This document shows positions 1 to 10,573 of a stretch of DNA of 64,000 nt, in pieces. Under the pieces are notes generated by a model. That model saw only the letters and a program-made list of their open reading frames with translations, did not search any database and had not been told where the DNA came from. Positions within the stretch are counted from its first letter, which is position 1, and each line of letters begins with the position of its first letter. The stretch is taken from the NCBI RefSeq assembly GCF_038396675.1, contig NC_088920.1, positions 63,102,001-63,166,000 of the forward strand, written 5' to 3'. The position numbers were made by a program, and so were the translations under genes. Source of the DNA: Hydra vulgaris (taxonomy: Eukaryota; Cnidaria; Hydrozoa; Anthoathecata; Hydridae).

Positions 1-318
1 CAAAAAAAAAAACAAATTGCGAAAATAATTCCTTAAAGAAAAAACTAATCGCGAAGTTGTAATAAGCAATCATGATTCGCGATTGCGATACACTTAATTC
101 GAGCCCTTAGTTTTTATAAAAGTTTAAAATATTAGTTAAAATTAGTTTTATATTTAACTCAATTTAAATGTTAGTAGTAATAACTCAAATATCTCATTTA
201 AAAACATCAAATTCATTAGAAATACTTACCAGGATTTTTGAAAGGAAAGGTAATTATAATACTGGTTTTTTAAATTACTTAACGTTTACATATTTACAAA
301 ATTAATAAAATACTAGTC
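1..318. other. AT-rich non-coding DNA
   Basis: No reading frame, repeat or RNA that I can support in this stretch. Confidence 0.5.
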
Positions 319-430
319 GGGTTTAAAATTGTTTATAAATAGTTTGGTTTATAAATTGTTTATAAATAGTTTGGTTTATAAATTGTTTATAAATAGTTGG
401 GTTTATAAATTGTTTATAAATAGTTTAGTT
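319..430. repeat. 27-bp tandem repeat, about 4 copies
   Basis: The unit is about 27 bp (key core TTGTTTATAAATAG) repeated head to tail with only single-base differences. It is a minisatellite with no coding sense. Confidence 0.85.
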
Positions 431-519
431 TGAATTAATAATAAATAATTTGGGTATTTGGTTTTTGTATGATTTGTTTACTTAAAAAGTTCAATAAAAA
501 TAAATCCCTGTTAGTGCAC

Positions 520-882
520 AGTGTGTTCAGCAGGGATGCGGAGTCCAAAAAAGGAATCTGGATTTGAAAGTCACAAAAAGATTACTTTATCCAAGTTTTT
601 GGTAACCAGGAACTCTAAAAATATAGATAAGTTTATAGTCTGCTATTAGGAAATTAAGACTTTTAGGTTAGGAAACAATCATATTTTGAACCTGTAGTCC
701 TTAGGTATAAAGGCGGCAAGGATTCCGGGACTCTAGGACTTAAAAACAATAAGTTTCAAGTCATTAAATCTCATGAACTTTTTCTTATAGCAGATCATAT
801 GTCAACAATAATGTTTAGAGTTTCCGGACCCTACAGACTTGGAGAAAGTCGAGATATAAAGCATCCCTGGAGTGCAAACTGT
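520..882. mobile_element. possible hAT-type MITE
   Basis: Inverted ends are visible: CAGGGATGC near 531-539 and GCATCCCTG at 861-869. Outward of these, both ends resemble CAGT.TG. The interior has no reading frame but holds several GGACTC/GACTCT-like motifs. I do not see a clean 8-bp target duplication, so both the family and the exact ends are uncertain. Confidence 0.3.
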
Positions 883-1329
883 TGTGTTTTGAACAAATTA
901 TTTACTCTGTTAATTGTTTATGAAATCTTGTGAAAATTTAATTGTATTACTATTTTGAACCAAAGAATCTGATTCTGAGGTCAAATTTTATAATTTTTAA
1001 ATTTTTGAAAATATGTTTCTCACATGGATTATTCTACTGCCCTGCAAATTACATGATTCTGGTATGAATTTCATTTGGCTAATGGCTGACTAATATAAAT
1101 TTTGTGGTAATGAAATCATATTCGAAATCAAATATATTTGAATTAATAATAGTTCAAATCTTATTTTTACTCTTACTTTTTATCTACTTTACTCTTTTGG
1201 TATGTCAGAGTTTTTCACATTTTTTACTTTTTAAAAGTCTTACTGGCAATCATTGGATTTGTTCTTATTATTAGTCTGCAGTAAATTTTGTGTGTATTTG
1301 TAAGGCTTAATAAAATTATATTAAATTAT
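883..1329. other. AT-rich non-coding DNA
   Basis: Nothing recognisable. Confidence 0.4.
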
Positions 1330-1438
1330 ACGTTAAGGCTTATAAAATTATATTAAATTTTTAAGGCAAGACAGATTTCATTTGCAATGAAATCTGTCTT
1401 GCCTTACAAACTTTTTATAATTTTATAAGCCTTAACGT
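1330..1438. mobile_element. fold-back (palindromic) MITE-like element
   Basis: The ends ACGTTAAGGCTTATAAAA and its complement enclose a nearly perfect hairpin. The inner arms AAGGCAAGACAGATTTCATT and complement are separated by 2-3 nt. It has no coding capacity. Fold-back MITEs have this shape. The family is unknown. Confidence 0.75.
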
Positions 1439-2927
1439 ATATATATGTTTTTTTCCTGACTGCTCGTAGTGCCTAGGAAAAGGTGACCTTTCTGTTACAA
1501 TTACAAACATTCCCAGCCTAGTGCGGGCATAAACACACCCCAAAAAAATGTCTGTTTCTCTTTAAATTTATCAGAGTCCATTTTTCAGCATCATAATGCT
1601 TATTAATGCTAAGGAGTATGTTGAAGCACATCATTATAGTTTTTAAATATGGTGAACCTATGTAGGTAGCATGACACGTCATTTACATCATTCCTGGAAC
1701 AGTTAAAGCAAAAAGCATTAAAATCATCTACCAATATATCTACCATTTTGCTTACAACCGTATTTATTTCTGATGTTATAAATATTTGGAAACCAATTTT
1801 TGTAATAATATAGTGAGTTGCATTTTTAGTCAGTTTACTAAGAGTTGGTTTCAAACACTTTTTTACACTACCTAATATAATCTAAATTACTATCCCTAGT
1901 GTAATTTGCTTTTGCTACAGTAACAGGCCTGGCATAAGTAATTAAGTTAGGGATAGGATTAGTCCAGATTACAAGGTTGTTGCATCATTAATTTTAAAGG
2001 ACACCAGTAAAAACCAATATAATTTGTTTTCTTTTACTCAGCATCTTTCGGATCAGAAAACTGATGTTGATTATTTTGGTTTCCAAAAACATCAAGTTCA
2101 AATTTACCCTCAACATATACGCAATGATGATTTTCAGTATTTAACTAGGATATTTCATGTTGAGACAACAGTGTTTTAAAAAATACTGTTCACAAAGGAT
2201 AAAGTTAGCTTGTCATCACTACTCAAATCATTGTTTAGAAAATTGCAATAAATGACATCCAAATCAATGTGTATCAGCTTATTATGAAAAAATATACAAT
2301 TTAGATTAATATTTTTAAAACTATTTTTCTAAATAATAAATATCAACCAGTATGTGTATGACATACCTATATATTCAGCATCAAACATTTAATAATTTTT
2401 AAGTTCTTTAATAATGTGTTTGTAGTGACAGTATTTTAAAAATTTAAGCCGATATTTGTTTATAGAAAGATATAATTTATAAATTAAAGCAGTTACTTTG
2501 TGTACTGATATTGTTTGGACTTTAACTCCTTCCACCATCAAAGTTCACACCTGTGTTGAACTTCTTTTTCGAATGCTGACCTTTCTAGTCCCTGTTAATT
2601 AGCATGTTTCTCCACAATATCCACAAAATCATCTAGAATTTTGTTGAGATTTGTTTCTCAGGTCACTGAATTAAATGAAAATGTATGTTTATAAGAATTT
2701 AGCTGAAAGCAAAAAATTTAAGATAAATTTTTTTTTTTTAAACAAAATGAACATGTCAAATAAAGAAGATTCGGGCCACTTTCAAATTACAATTTGTAGC
2801 CAAGTATTTATGTTAAAAAACAATCTATTTTTACTCAGGTTTTTTTGGTTTTTGTTCCCTTTTAATTACTAGGGGAAGTGGGAAGAAATAAGACACAAAT
2901 TATTTTTTTCAGAGTAATTGCAATTAA
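1439..2927. other. non-coding DNA, no gene seen
   Basis: The short open frames here have no recognisable content and AT-driven composition. I found no RNA gene or repeat that I can support. Confidence 0.4.
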
Positions 2928-2988
2928 CCCAAACACTGCTTTATTTGTTAAGACCAAACTAGTCTTAACAAATAAAGCAGTGTTTGGG
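2928..2988. repeat. perfect inverted repeat, 27-nt arms, 7-nt loop
   Basis: The left arm starts CCCAAACACTGC at 2928 and ends at 2954. The right arm at 2962-2988 is its exact complement. The loop is CAAACTA. One of a series of short-loop hairpins in this window. Confidence 0.9.
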
Positions 2989-3223
2989 GCACCGAATCAA
3001 CCCCCTAAGATTGACAGAATGTTTTAATAAAGTATATATTTTTTGGTTTATAAGGAACCCTGCTATTGGGGTAAAGTAAGAAAAGTGTGGGAGAAGTGGG
3101 ACAAGTAAGCGGGAGAAGTGGGGGATTTGGGGGAGATGTAGGACTATATTAAAACAACTCCAAGTTTAGTTAAATATCAATTTAATCAAATTTTGATTTT
3201 AAAGTTAAGTTTAGTTTAAACAA

Positions 3224-3445
3224 AACGCGGCTGTGAAATAATGGCAGAGCGCTTGGCTTGTAAGCGAAAGGTTCGGAGTTTGACTCCCACCACGTCTCTG
3301 GTACCACGCTCAACTTAGTTTCTTCGCGCAGCTAGCCTTGTTCGTAAAAGGTTCGTGTTTCCCAGTTAAAGGGCTGAGAGAGGGCTGTAACCACAATGAA
3401 AAAATATTTAAAAATGCGTAGCCTTCTCAACTGAAGTGGCCCCCT
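3224..3445 (+). mobile_element. tRNA-derived SINE (tRNA-Thr-like head)
   Basis: The head resembles a tRNA. The A-box-like TGGCAGAGCGCTTGG is at 3242-3256, an anticodon-arm-like GCTTGTAAGCG follows, and the B-box-like GGAGTTTGACTCC is at about 3276-3288. The order and spacing look like tRNA-Thr(TGT). A non-tRNA body follows, with GGGCTGAGAGAGGGCTGTAACCA and a tail near TGGCCCCCTTGG. The same body recurs inverted at 15.8-15.93 kb and as a fragment at 17.1 kb, which marks it as a dispersed SINE rather than a tRNA gene. The paired acceptor stem needed for a functional tRNA is lacking. Confidence 0.75.
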
Positions 3446-3512
3446 TGGATAATAGAAAAAAAATCAAATTATCAATGCCCTTTTCAATCAAATTATGATT
3501 ACATTTTAAGAA

Positions 3513-3848
3513 TTAAAATTTCTTTGAAATCATTTTCACTTGGAAAATGATTTCAGCTTTTGTTCTTGATGTTGTTCCAGCAAGCGGTTGAGGCAGGACT
3601 GCTTTTATATTATCAATATTCATACTACGAATGTTATTAATTCTAGGTTTGACAAATTTAGAAATTTTTTTATTCTGGCATTTCAGAAAGCTGACCTCAA
3701 CATCAAAATTTGTGTCTATTTTATTCTGCACTATGCCTACATAATAAGCAATGGTATTTTTACTACAAACCTCGCAAAGAACATAATCACAGATACTCAC
3801 ATTTTGAATAACGCTAAAAGTAGAATAGTAGAATAATCTCCTACGCAT
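3513..3848 (-). pseudogene. C-terminal fragment of a transposon-associated protein
   Basis: This 111-residue frame contains a small beta-rich-looking segment, ISICDYVLCE-type, then YYVGIV.NKID and VSFLKCQ. It ends with VLPQPLAG.TSR. From memory, this layout resembles a C-terminal domain found in many uncharacterised cnidarian and fish transposon proteins (a flexible linker, YYVGQ, then LP.P). It lies directly against the end of the viral-like element but does not belong to it. A 12-nt perfect hairpin (3526-3554) falls at its 3' end. Function is unknown. The transposon origin is a weak inference. Confidence 0.35.
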
Positions 3849-4269
3849 ATATCATGATCTGTGTATATTCTAAGAAATAAATTACCTGGAACATTATGAT
3901 TAGGATCAAATCCTTCAAATGCTAGCCATAGTTTTCTGAGATTACCATAACCAGAAGATTGTACAAAAATTGTTGTTGCATTGGTGGAACAGTCTGTTTT
4001 TTTAATCCAAGGCACGTCAAACTTGAATTTGGTGTTATTCCTAATTCATTAAGATTAAGTGTTTTATTATCAACATAATTTTTTGAAGCAGCATCATGTA
4101 AGCTAGTAGGTTCTGCTACATTTATTAATTTATTAGAATTCATATTAATATTACTAGCTGCATTATTTTGTCCATCTCTTCTAATGAACAAGTTAGTAGC
4201 TTGAAATATTTTTAAACCATCTACAGCTACAGCTGAAGTAGTGTTGCGTCCGAATTTATCAACAGGCAT
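3830..4269 (-). pseudogene. tail-fibre/collar-like protein of the viral element
   Basis: The frame starts MPVDKFGR at 4269. It then has a phage-fibre-like pattern: a short FIRRDG segment, NINMNSNKLINVAEPT, and HDAASKNYVDN. The motif (K/N)xLxNVxxPxxxxDAAxKxYVD is typical of tail-fibre and collar proteins of phages and of large dsDNA viruses. From memory it also occurs in cnidarian Polinton-like elements. The frame stops at 3922. A +1 shift near 3925 (FEGFDPNHNVPGN) continues it to about 3838, after which the sequence is unrelated. It lies just downstream of the protease. The likely role is receptor or surface binding on a virion. That role is inferred only from the motif. Confidence 0.6.
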
Positions 4270-4327
4270 TTTGTATATAAAGAAAATTTTTTTAACTATA
4301 TTTTTTACAAAATTACCATAGATTTTT

Positions 4328-4780
4328 TTAAAAAAAATACCATAAATTATTAATAATATTCTGGTAATCATATCTTTCATCTAGTTTTTTTAAAACATAT
4401 AAACACAAGTGTCCACAGAATGAGGTATTTCCAAATTAAACTCTCTCACTATTATAATAAACAGGACTTTTTAAATAATTAACAACTTCAACTGGTGGTG
4501 GTAGTGCATAAGAGTCAAAACTTAGTTTTTTATCTCCATCTTCGTACCAGCAAATCCAGTGAAATCCCTGCTTATTTGAATCTCCTGTCTTTAATATTCC
4601 ACATTCTTTTTTATGTGTATTTTTAGGTAATTCATCTCTTACAAATACACCTTTAAAATGTTTTATTTTTAATTTTTTTTTTGCTACTTTTATCAGTCAA
4701 AAATTTGTTAGTGGTTCATTTGGTAAAGTTATTCCTTCAAGATAGATAAGTTTATGATAATTTTTCTTAATTTTTTCCAT
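4328..4780 (-). pseudogene. adenain-like (Ulp1-fold) cysteine protease
   Basis: From ATG 4780 the frame reads MEKIKKNYHKLIYLEG. The catalytic core follows: FHWICWYEDG (His), then KLSFDSYALPPP (the Asp of the triad) and VEVVNYLKSPVYYN. After a stop comes SFCGHLCLYVLKKL (the Cys). This His-Asp-Cys order and the SYALPPP segment are those of adenovirus-type maturation proteases used by Polintons and adintoviruses to process capsid proteins. There are two in-frame stops, one about 33 residues in and one just before the catalytic-Cys segment, so the copy is inactive. At roughly 150 residues it is short but includes all three catalytic positions. It lies between polymerase and tail-fibre genes. Confidence 0.8.
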
Positions 4781-4832
4781 TTCAACTTATAATTTGTTTC
4801 TTTTCTTGAAAAACATTTTTGACCTCTTTGAC

Positions 4833-7776
4833 CTATTTAGGCTTTTTAGACTCTGGGCTCTTTGAACTTTTTGACCACTTTGATTCTTTTCGTTCGTAGT
4901 GTCCATATGCTAATGTATGTATACCATCTTCTAAAATAATTATTTTATCATCTTCTGCGCTTAATGCTACTTTAGTGATCTCTTCTGTGTAAATTTCATG
5001 TAAATGGGATATTATGACATTCATTCTCCTAATATGATTCTTCTTACTTAACAAACAACCTTTGTAATCTTCATGTGTTATATATTCAATAGTTATTCTT
5101 TTAGGCGCGAGTGGATAATCATTATGTTTATCATGCAGATGTTCAGGATAATCTAATCTACTTCTAGTATACATGGAATTGATTTCCAGTTTATCAACTC
5201 ATTTTCATCCATCCATTTAAAGCCATGTGTTGGAAGTGGTTTACTCATTGCCCATCCATATAAATTATTAGCATCTAGATACTGTGTATAGGTTGATGGT
5301 TTGCTTTGATCATACGCATCACCCATGTATTTATTTTAAGAAGATCCAATCTATTTGATATCATACTAATTTCACCTCTTATACCTTTCTTTATCATTAG
5401 TATCATATCGTAATCACTTAGTAATTCTAATTTTATTTTGGTTTTCTTTAGTGCCGCGTCTTAAGCTAATGCTGGTGCTGCATAGTACCAAACAGGATCT
5501 AAACCATAAATGTTAATACATAGATCTTTAATTTTTTCAAATACATCAGCATGTAACAACACATCTGAAACATTGTACAAATTATGATAATCTCTAAATT
5601 TTTTACAATAAATACCTTCCACACATGCGATTCCACACTGTTTAATCTCGAAAAGAATGATTCTTTTTGCGGTTTTAGGCCTCATTAAATCTATTAATAG
5701 AATCAACCCAATCATATGGGTATACACCTTTTCTTAGTAACAAATCTAATTTTTTACCTGAATAAAATCTTCCAAAATTTTTGCATTGATCTTTTTTTAA
5801 ATTCTTTGATAATTTATCTAAACTATCAGATTTAAATCTATAACTATCTATGAAACAAAGTTCACGTTTAACTTCAAATTTCTTCCCATCTTAAATATAC
5901 TCACCAACTTTAATTTCTCTTGAAAAGCTAGTATACTTTTCTTCATTGTTTGGTATACAACTCAATTTTCCTTCTGATAATTTCTTTATAAATAAGTGAG
6001 AATTGTAACCAGATAAATTGTGAAATAGTACTGGAAAGATTCTTGGAATTTTATAATTTATATTACAATCTTGAAGGGCACTACCTCTATACTTTCCAGT
6101 AATATGGCAGTGATTACATACTTTATCTTCATTTAGTTTTTTCTCCGCAAATGTGACATGATATTGCTGCATTAAAATTATGCTTGTTTTCATCAGTAAA
6201 TATCATCATTTTTGGAAATTTAATCATGTTATAAATTTTTATGATATCTACTAGTAAACTATCAACAAAAATTTGTGCAGCATCATCTGTTTCGTTAGTT
6301 CAAATTTTCATCAAAACATTTATATAATAACAGAATGAACTTGGAATATGTTTTTGATATTGTTTAGTATAAGATTCATTAGGATTTGGTTCATAAATGT
6401 CAATTGGTTTGATAAAACTTTAAAAGTCTGCATATACTACAAACGGAACTCTAATTGATTTATTGTGATTAGTGAATTGCATTGTTGATTTTGGTGGTGG
6501 AAGTTTGATGCGTACTGAATTATGTGTTTCATAATAAGTTATATGTTTAGAAAAAGATTCTTCAGAATTAAACCCTAATAAACAATTTCTACAATAGTGT
6601 TTTTTGCAATGTTTATTAGATGTTTGTGAGGAAAGTAATCTGCTTAAATTTTTTATTAAACCGTAATGATTAGTTTCACCATTTAAGATTAATAGTAAAT
6701 CTATTAAATGTTTGCGATCATTATTCTTTGATACATGCAAAATATGAACTTCTGAATCTTCATAACCATATACATTGACACTGATATCTGAATTGTTCTT
6801 CTCAAATTGTGTAATTTGATTTAATGATACTGGAAACTCTATTTTATCCCTGTTTATTTTTTCAGCTTGATTTTTAAGCTCATTATCTACTCTTCCAAAA
6901 TTTTTATCTTTAAGGTTTAATGCTCTTTGTTACACACCAGTTAAAACATTGATTATCTTCATTCTTTATGTTAATTATCGCATTTTTAGTGGCAAAATTT
7001 TTTTCAAATGGAATGTATGATCTAGCTTTAATAGGATTATACTTTATAATATTTATATCCATATTTTTAACAGAAACAAATTTCCAACCTGTTTCTGCCT
7101 GTTGATATAATGATAATGATTCTAAAATTTTCTGCTTTGATATTTCATAAAACTCATCTAAATCTGTTGATTCTAATACAACTTGGTTATTCGTTCTGAA
7201 TGGAGCTGATATGATTATAGTTTCTCATTTTTTAATATCGGTACGCTCCATTTCACAATGTAGAACTATATAAACTTTTAAATTTTTATTTTCTTTTAGT
7301 ACTTTAATAGCACTATTTTAAGCAACATTTATGAAGGATAAAGCATCATAACCTTCTATCCCTTTAGCTGTAAACTGTGTTTGGTAACATTTTTAAGAGA
7401 TGATTTCTTTAATTTAAATTCTATTGAGTTTTTATAAAACTTATTATACAACTCTACAACTTTAGATTTTAATGCTTCACTCTTTTCATTAGCTGTTTTT
7501 TTAATTATGTTAGGAACATAAGACATAATCCAGTTTGCAAAAGAACTATTATTCGATTCTTTTTGAAATATTGATGTATTAGTTGCAATAAAAGGTGTAG
7601 GAGTTAAAATTGTTTAAGATGATATATCTGGAATATGTTCGTCTAATATATATCTCTGTTCTACTGATGTAGATTGTAACGCTCTTATGAGATCACTTTT
7701 TTCTCATTCTATAGTAATATTAAATTTTTCGCACTTTTGCGATTTGTTTTAATTCCGTGACATTTTTGTTTTCCAT
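4833..7776 (-). pseudogene. protein-primed family B DNA polymerase
   Basis: The start MENKNVTELKQIAKVRK at 7776 resembles the SAP-like N-terminus of cnidarian Polinton polymerases. Recognisable blocks follow: LSRLLSSQTSNKHCKKHYC..CL (zinc-binding-like, about 6600), VPFVVYADF (Exo I, about 6430), CNHCHITGKYRG (about 6110), HNLSGYNSHLF (Exo II, about 6010), DVLLHADVFE and YGLDPVWYYAAPALA (about 5480-5560), and YLDANNLYGWAM (motif A, about 5280). After YPEHLHDKHNDYPLAPKR the sequence jumps directly to C-terminal HEDYKGCL and EDGIHTLAYGHY, so the rest of the palm, with motifs B and C, is deleted. Exo I Glu is a TAA stop (6420-6422) and the Exo II Asp is Asn. There are several more stops and shifts. 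It would have replicated the element, but this copy is dead. Confidence 0.9.
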
Positions 7777-7859
7777 TTTTTATATAACAAGATAATTTTT
7801 TTTAATTTTCATTTTCTGTAAATAACTTTTTCTTTTTTTTAAATCTTGTCATATTTTTT

Positions 7860-8032
7860 ACTGATTTTTAAATATATCTAAATCCTCGTATTCTACAATA
7901 ATAATTAATATTTTTATATTTTGAAATCTCATGCTCTTTTGTAATTGTCAATGTTCTATATACAAAAGGTGTAGGAGTTAAAATTTCAGAAGATGACAAA
8001 TCTGGAATAGGTTCATCTAGTATATTTTCCAT
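7860..8032 (-). pseudogene. partial duplicate of the polymerase N-terminal region
   Basis: From ATG 8032 the frame reads MENILDEPIPDLSSSEILTP and then TPFVYRT. This repeats the polymerase segment at about 7590-7660 (ILDEHIPDISS..ILTPTPF). After about 45 codons it ends in a stop. It looks like a local duplication of part of the polymerase N-terminus placed immediately upstream of the polymerase start. It could instead be a separate small gene that shares this linker. Confidence 0.5.
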
Positions 8033-8210
8033 TTTTTATATGACAAGATTTTTTTTATTAAAAATATTTACTAAGCCTATTTAAATTTTTTTAAGCATAT
8101 GTTTATTATAAATATTCTATATGTCTCCATACATAAAGATTTATATATTTTAATTTCTCCAGTTTCCATGTTTGTTAATTTAACAGTGACTGATTTTTTC
8201 TCAATTGTTA

Positions 8211-8551
8211 TTAATCTTTCATATTTTGGATCTATTTCTTTTTTTTCTTGTTTTCACGATGTATTCTAGGCTTGATTGTTTTTTTTTCTCATTTGTTTCT
8301 TTCACTGGATGTATTCTAGGCTGCCAACTGGTCTTTTATCATTTACTTTTTTTCACTTTAGTCATAATTGATTCTTTAACTAAGAACCCATTATCTATAG
8401 CAATCATAAACCACAAAGCAATATTGTCAGATATTTTTGAAATGTTATTTTCTTCTAATAGATTTTTTAAACTTTTAATTGTATATTTCATTCTTTTAAT
8501 ATATAAAGAAAAAAAAAATATTATTAATTTGCAAAAAAGTTTAATTTTCAA
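8211..8551 (-). pseudogene. small Lys-rich basic protein of the viral element
   Basis: Start codons at 8551 or, better, 8491 (MKYTIKSLKNLLEENNISKI) open a helix-rich segment of about 50 residues. A broken, strongly basic tail follows, with two repeats of KPRIH and many Lys residues. The DNA shows the same duplication (GATGTATTCTAGGCT at about 8258 and 8307). A helical head plus Lys/Pro tail suggests a DNA-binding core or linker-histone-like protein. That is a guess from composition. The plus-strand frame across this region is poly-Phe/Leu shadow. Confidence 0.4.
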
Positions 8552-8559
8552 AAAATTTA

Positions 8560-9811
8560 ATAAACAGAAAAAAAATTTCTTCTGTCTGATTGCAGTTGTA
8601 ACATTTTATCAGATATTGTAACTGCAAATACATCAGTACCTACTGGAACAGTTGTATTAAATGTTGCTGAAAGTTTTATTTGTACCGAACCTGATTATAA
8701 TTTTTCTGATTGTTTACTAACATCAAAAACAAAAATTGGTATAAATCTTTATAGTCAGAAGGAGTTATATTGCTGTGTGTGATCAATTCATTCATTCCAT
8801 AAAATTTTTCATTAAAAACAGCTGCATCTCTATAAACTCTTGAAAATTGCTGATTTGGAAATGGTAAATTATAATCAACAGCTTGATATCTTTCAGAATT
8901 ATAAAAAAATGTAGGTATTTGACAAGTCACAATGATCGAATATTGATGGATTAGCATTTTGGTCTCCACTTTTATTTGTTTGAAATGCAACAATAACGTA
9001 TCTTGGTTTTTCAGTACCTATCCTTGCGCACACGTCCTAAGAAAATCTAGCAGATTGTTGGACATATAGTATCACACTGACGCTGGCTATAACATAATGG
9101 AATGTTCATTTTTGATGCAATTTGATTAAAAAGTTTAAACCTTTCTACATCTGCTGGTAGCACATATGGTATAAACAATGATATTTTATTAAGATTAATT
9201 TTTACATCAGCTACAGTAAAAAGCTAAAAAATTGCGTCATTATCAGTTTTTCTAACAAGAGTTATTGTATGTTTAGATCCAAAAATAACTTTATTGTAAT
9301 CATCACGGAATCCAAAAATGCGCCTTAAAGGTATGCAAAATGAAAATGTTCCTTTTGTAGATGGTTTCTGAATGATTTATGATTTTCTTACTGCAAACCC
9401 TGAGTTATCAGCAAGTACTGCTGTTGATCCAGTATCTTTATACCACAATTGATTTAATCCTTGCGTTCATTGAAAGTTGTTTGGGTATTTAAGCATTCCT
9501 AACAATGTAGTTGCTTTACCTGGGTGATTAATATTTTCCACATTTTGGTTTGATAATTGGTATGATATTTGACAAAATAAATGCATAATACCATTATTTG
9601 TCAGCGTCACTGCATCTGTATTAGCATAAGTTCCTTCAGCTAATTTAACAAGTTGTCCTTCAAATAAGAGATAAGCTTCAGATAGAAGTGTGTAAATATC
9701 TTGTTTCACAACGTCAATTCTTATTTCTCCACGACTATTTAGATTTGAACGAGCAGCTGGCTCATATTCATAGAATTCAATTTTTTCAATTTCATTATCC
9801 ACAGCTGGCAT
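8560..9811 (-). pseudogene. major capsid protein-like
   Basis: The frame starts MPAVDNEIEKIEFYEYEPAA at 9811 and runs intact for 114 residues: LLSEAYLLFEGQLVKL, GIMHLFCQISYQLSNQ, ATTLLGMLKYPNNF. It continues in shifted frames through QGLNQLWYKD (about 9450), GTFSFCIPLRRIFGF (about 9330), VDYNLPFPNQQFSRVYRDAA (about 8860), FYGMNELITHSNITPSDYKD (about 8770) and VGTDVFAVTISDKM (about 8610). From memory this is the large conserved protein of cnidarian and arthropod Polinton-like elements that is taken to be the double-jelly-roll capsid. It has at least five stops or shifts. About 410 residues are represented, within the family range. Confidence 0.7.
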
Positions 9812-9914
9812 TTCTGTAAAATTTAATATTTCAGAAAGTTGTCATATTATTTTTTTAATATAAAAACTTTTTATTTGATTGAAAATTCTTAAAAAACCAA
9901 ATATATAAAAAACT

Positions 9915-9995
9915 TTGCAAGTCTAAGCGTAGCTCATTAAGGTCCTACTCAAGTCTACTCAAGTTTACTCTAGTCTACTAAAGTCTATGCAAGTC
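9915..9995. repeat. short degenerate 10-bp tandem repeat
   Basis: Repeats of AAGTCTACTC-like units lie at the 3' end of the basic core-like gene, just beyond or overlapping its stop. Confidence 0.6.
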
Positions 9996-10530
9996 GAAGA
10001 CCGCATCCTTTTTTAACTAGATCTTCTATTCTTATAGCATTTTGATTTGGTACTTTTTTTATTGATCTTATTGCAGATCCCATCATCATTTTGTTTATAT
10101 TTGTTGTTATATCATCTACATTATTTTTTTTAGGTCTTTCAGATCCAGATTTCATTAGATTTTCAAATCCATTCTTAATCTGATCTGTAGATCCAACCAA
10201 TTTTGAAATTATTTCATCAATTTTTTATTAATAGCAGGTTGTGAAACTATTTTTGAAGATGCTTTGTTAATTTTTTTTTTTTCCTTTTTCAACTGCAGCA
10301 TTTCTAGCAGCTTCTATCGATGATGTTGAAAGTTCTTTTCCTGCTGATTTAGCACAAGTTATTGCAGTTTTTCCTAAATCAGTAGTAGCCAACTTCTTCA
10401 ACATAGCTAATTATACTCTTGTTACATTTGACGTTTTTATTCGTTTAAATAAATCTCTTTTACTTTCGAATATATCACTTCCTCCAATAACATGTTTCCT
10501 AATATATCTCTTATTATGAATAATTAGCAT
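9985..10530 (-). pseudogene. basic core-like protein of the viral element
   Basis: From ATG 10530 the frame reads MLIIHNKRYIRKHVIGGSDI, rich in Arg/Lys. It ends at a TAA (10411-10413). In the same frame it resumes as MLKKLATTDLGKTAITCAKS and an Ala/Lys-rich helix. A shift leads to the C-terminal part ending with EDLVKKGCGLRL at 9985. The organisation (KRKH..GG N-terminus, Ala/Lys-rich middle, (D/E)LV..G.GL end) matches, from memory, a conserved small protein of Polinton-like elements thought to be a core or condensing protein. One premature stop and one frameshift break it. Function is inferred from its charge. Confidence 0.5.
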
Positions 10531-10573
10531 TTTTTATGTACTAAATATTTTTGTTATAAGCACTGATATATAA

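Noticed and set aside
1609..1854. 81-residue minus-strand protein
   Set aside because: No motif, no neighbouring exon, and composition like the flanks.
3224..3300. Functional tRNA-Thr gene
   Set aside because: The internal promoter-like boxes are present, but the acceptor stem does not pair and the same sequence continues into a SINE body found elsewhere in the window.
8205..8621. Plus-strand 138-residue Phe/Leu-rich membrane-like protein
   Set aside because: It is the antisense of the Lys-rich gene and flanking AT-rich DNA of the viral-like element, where all recognisable genes are on the other strand.
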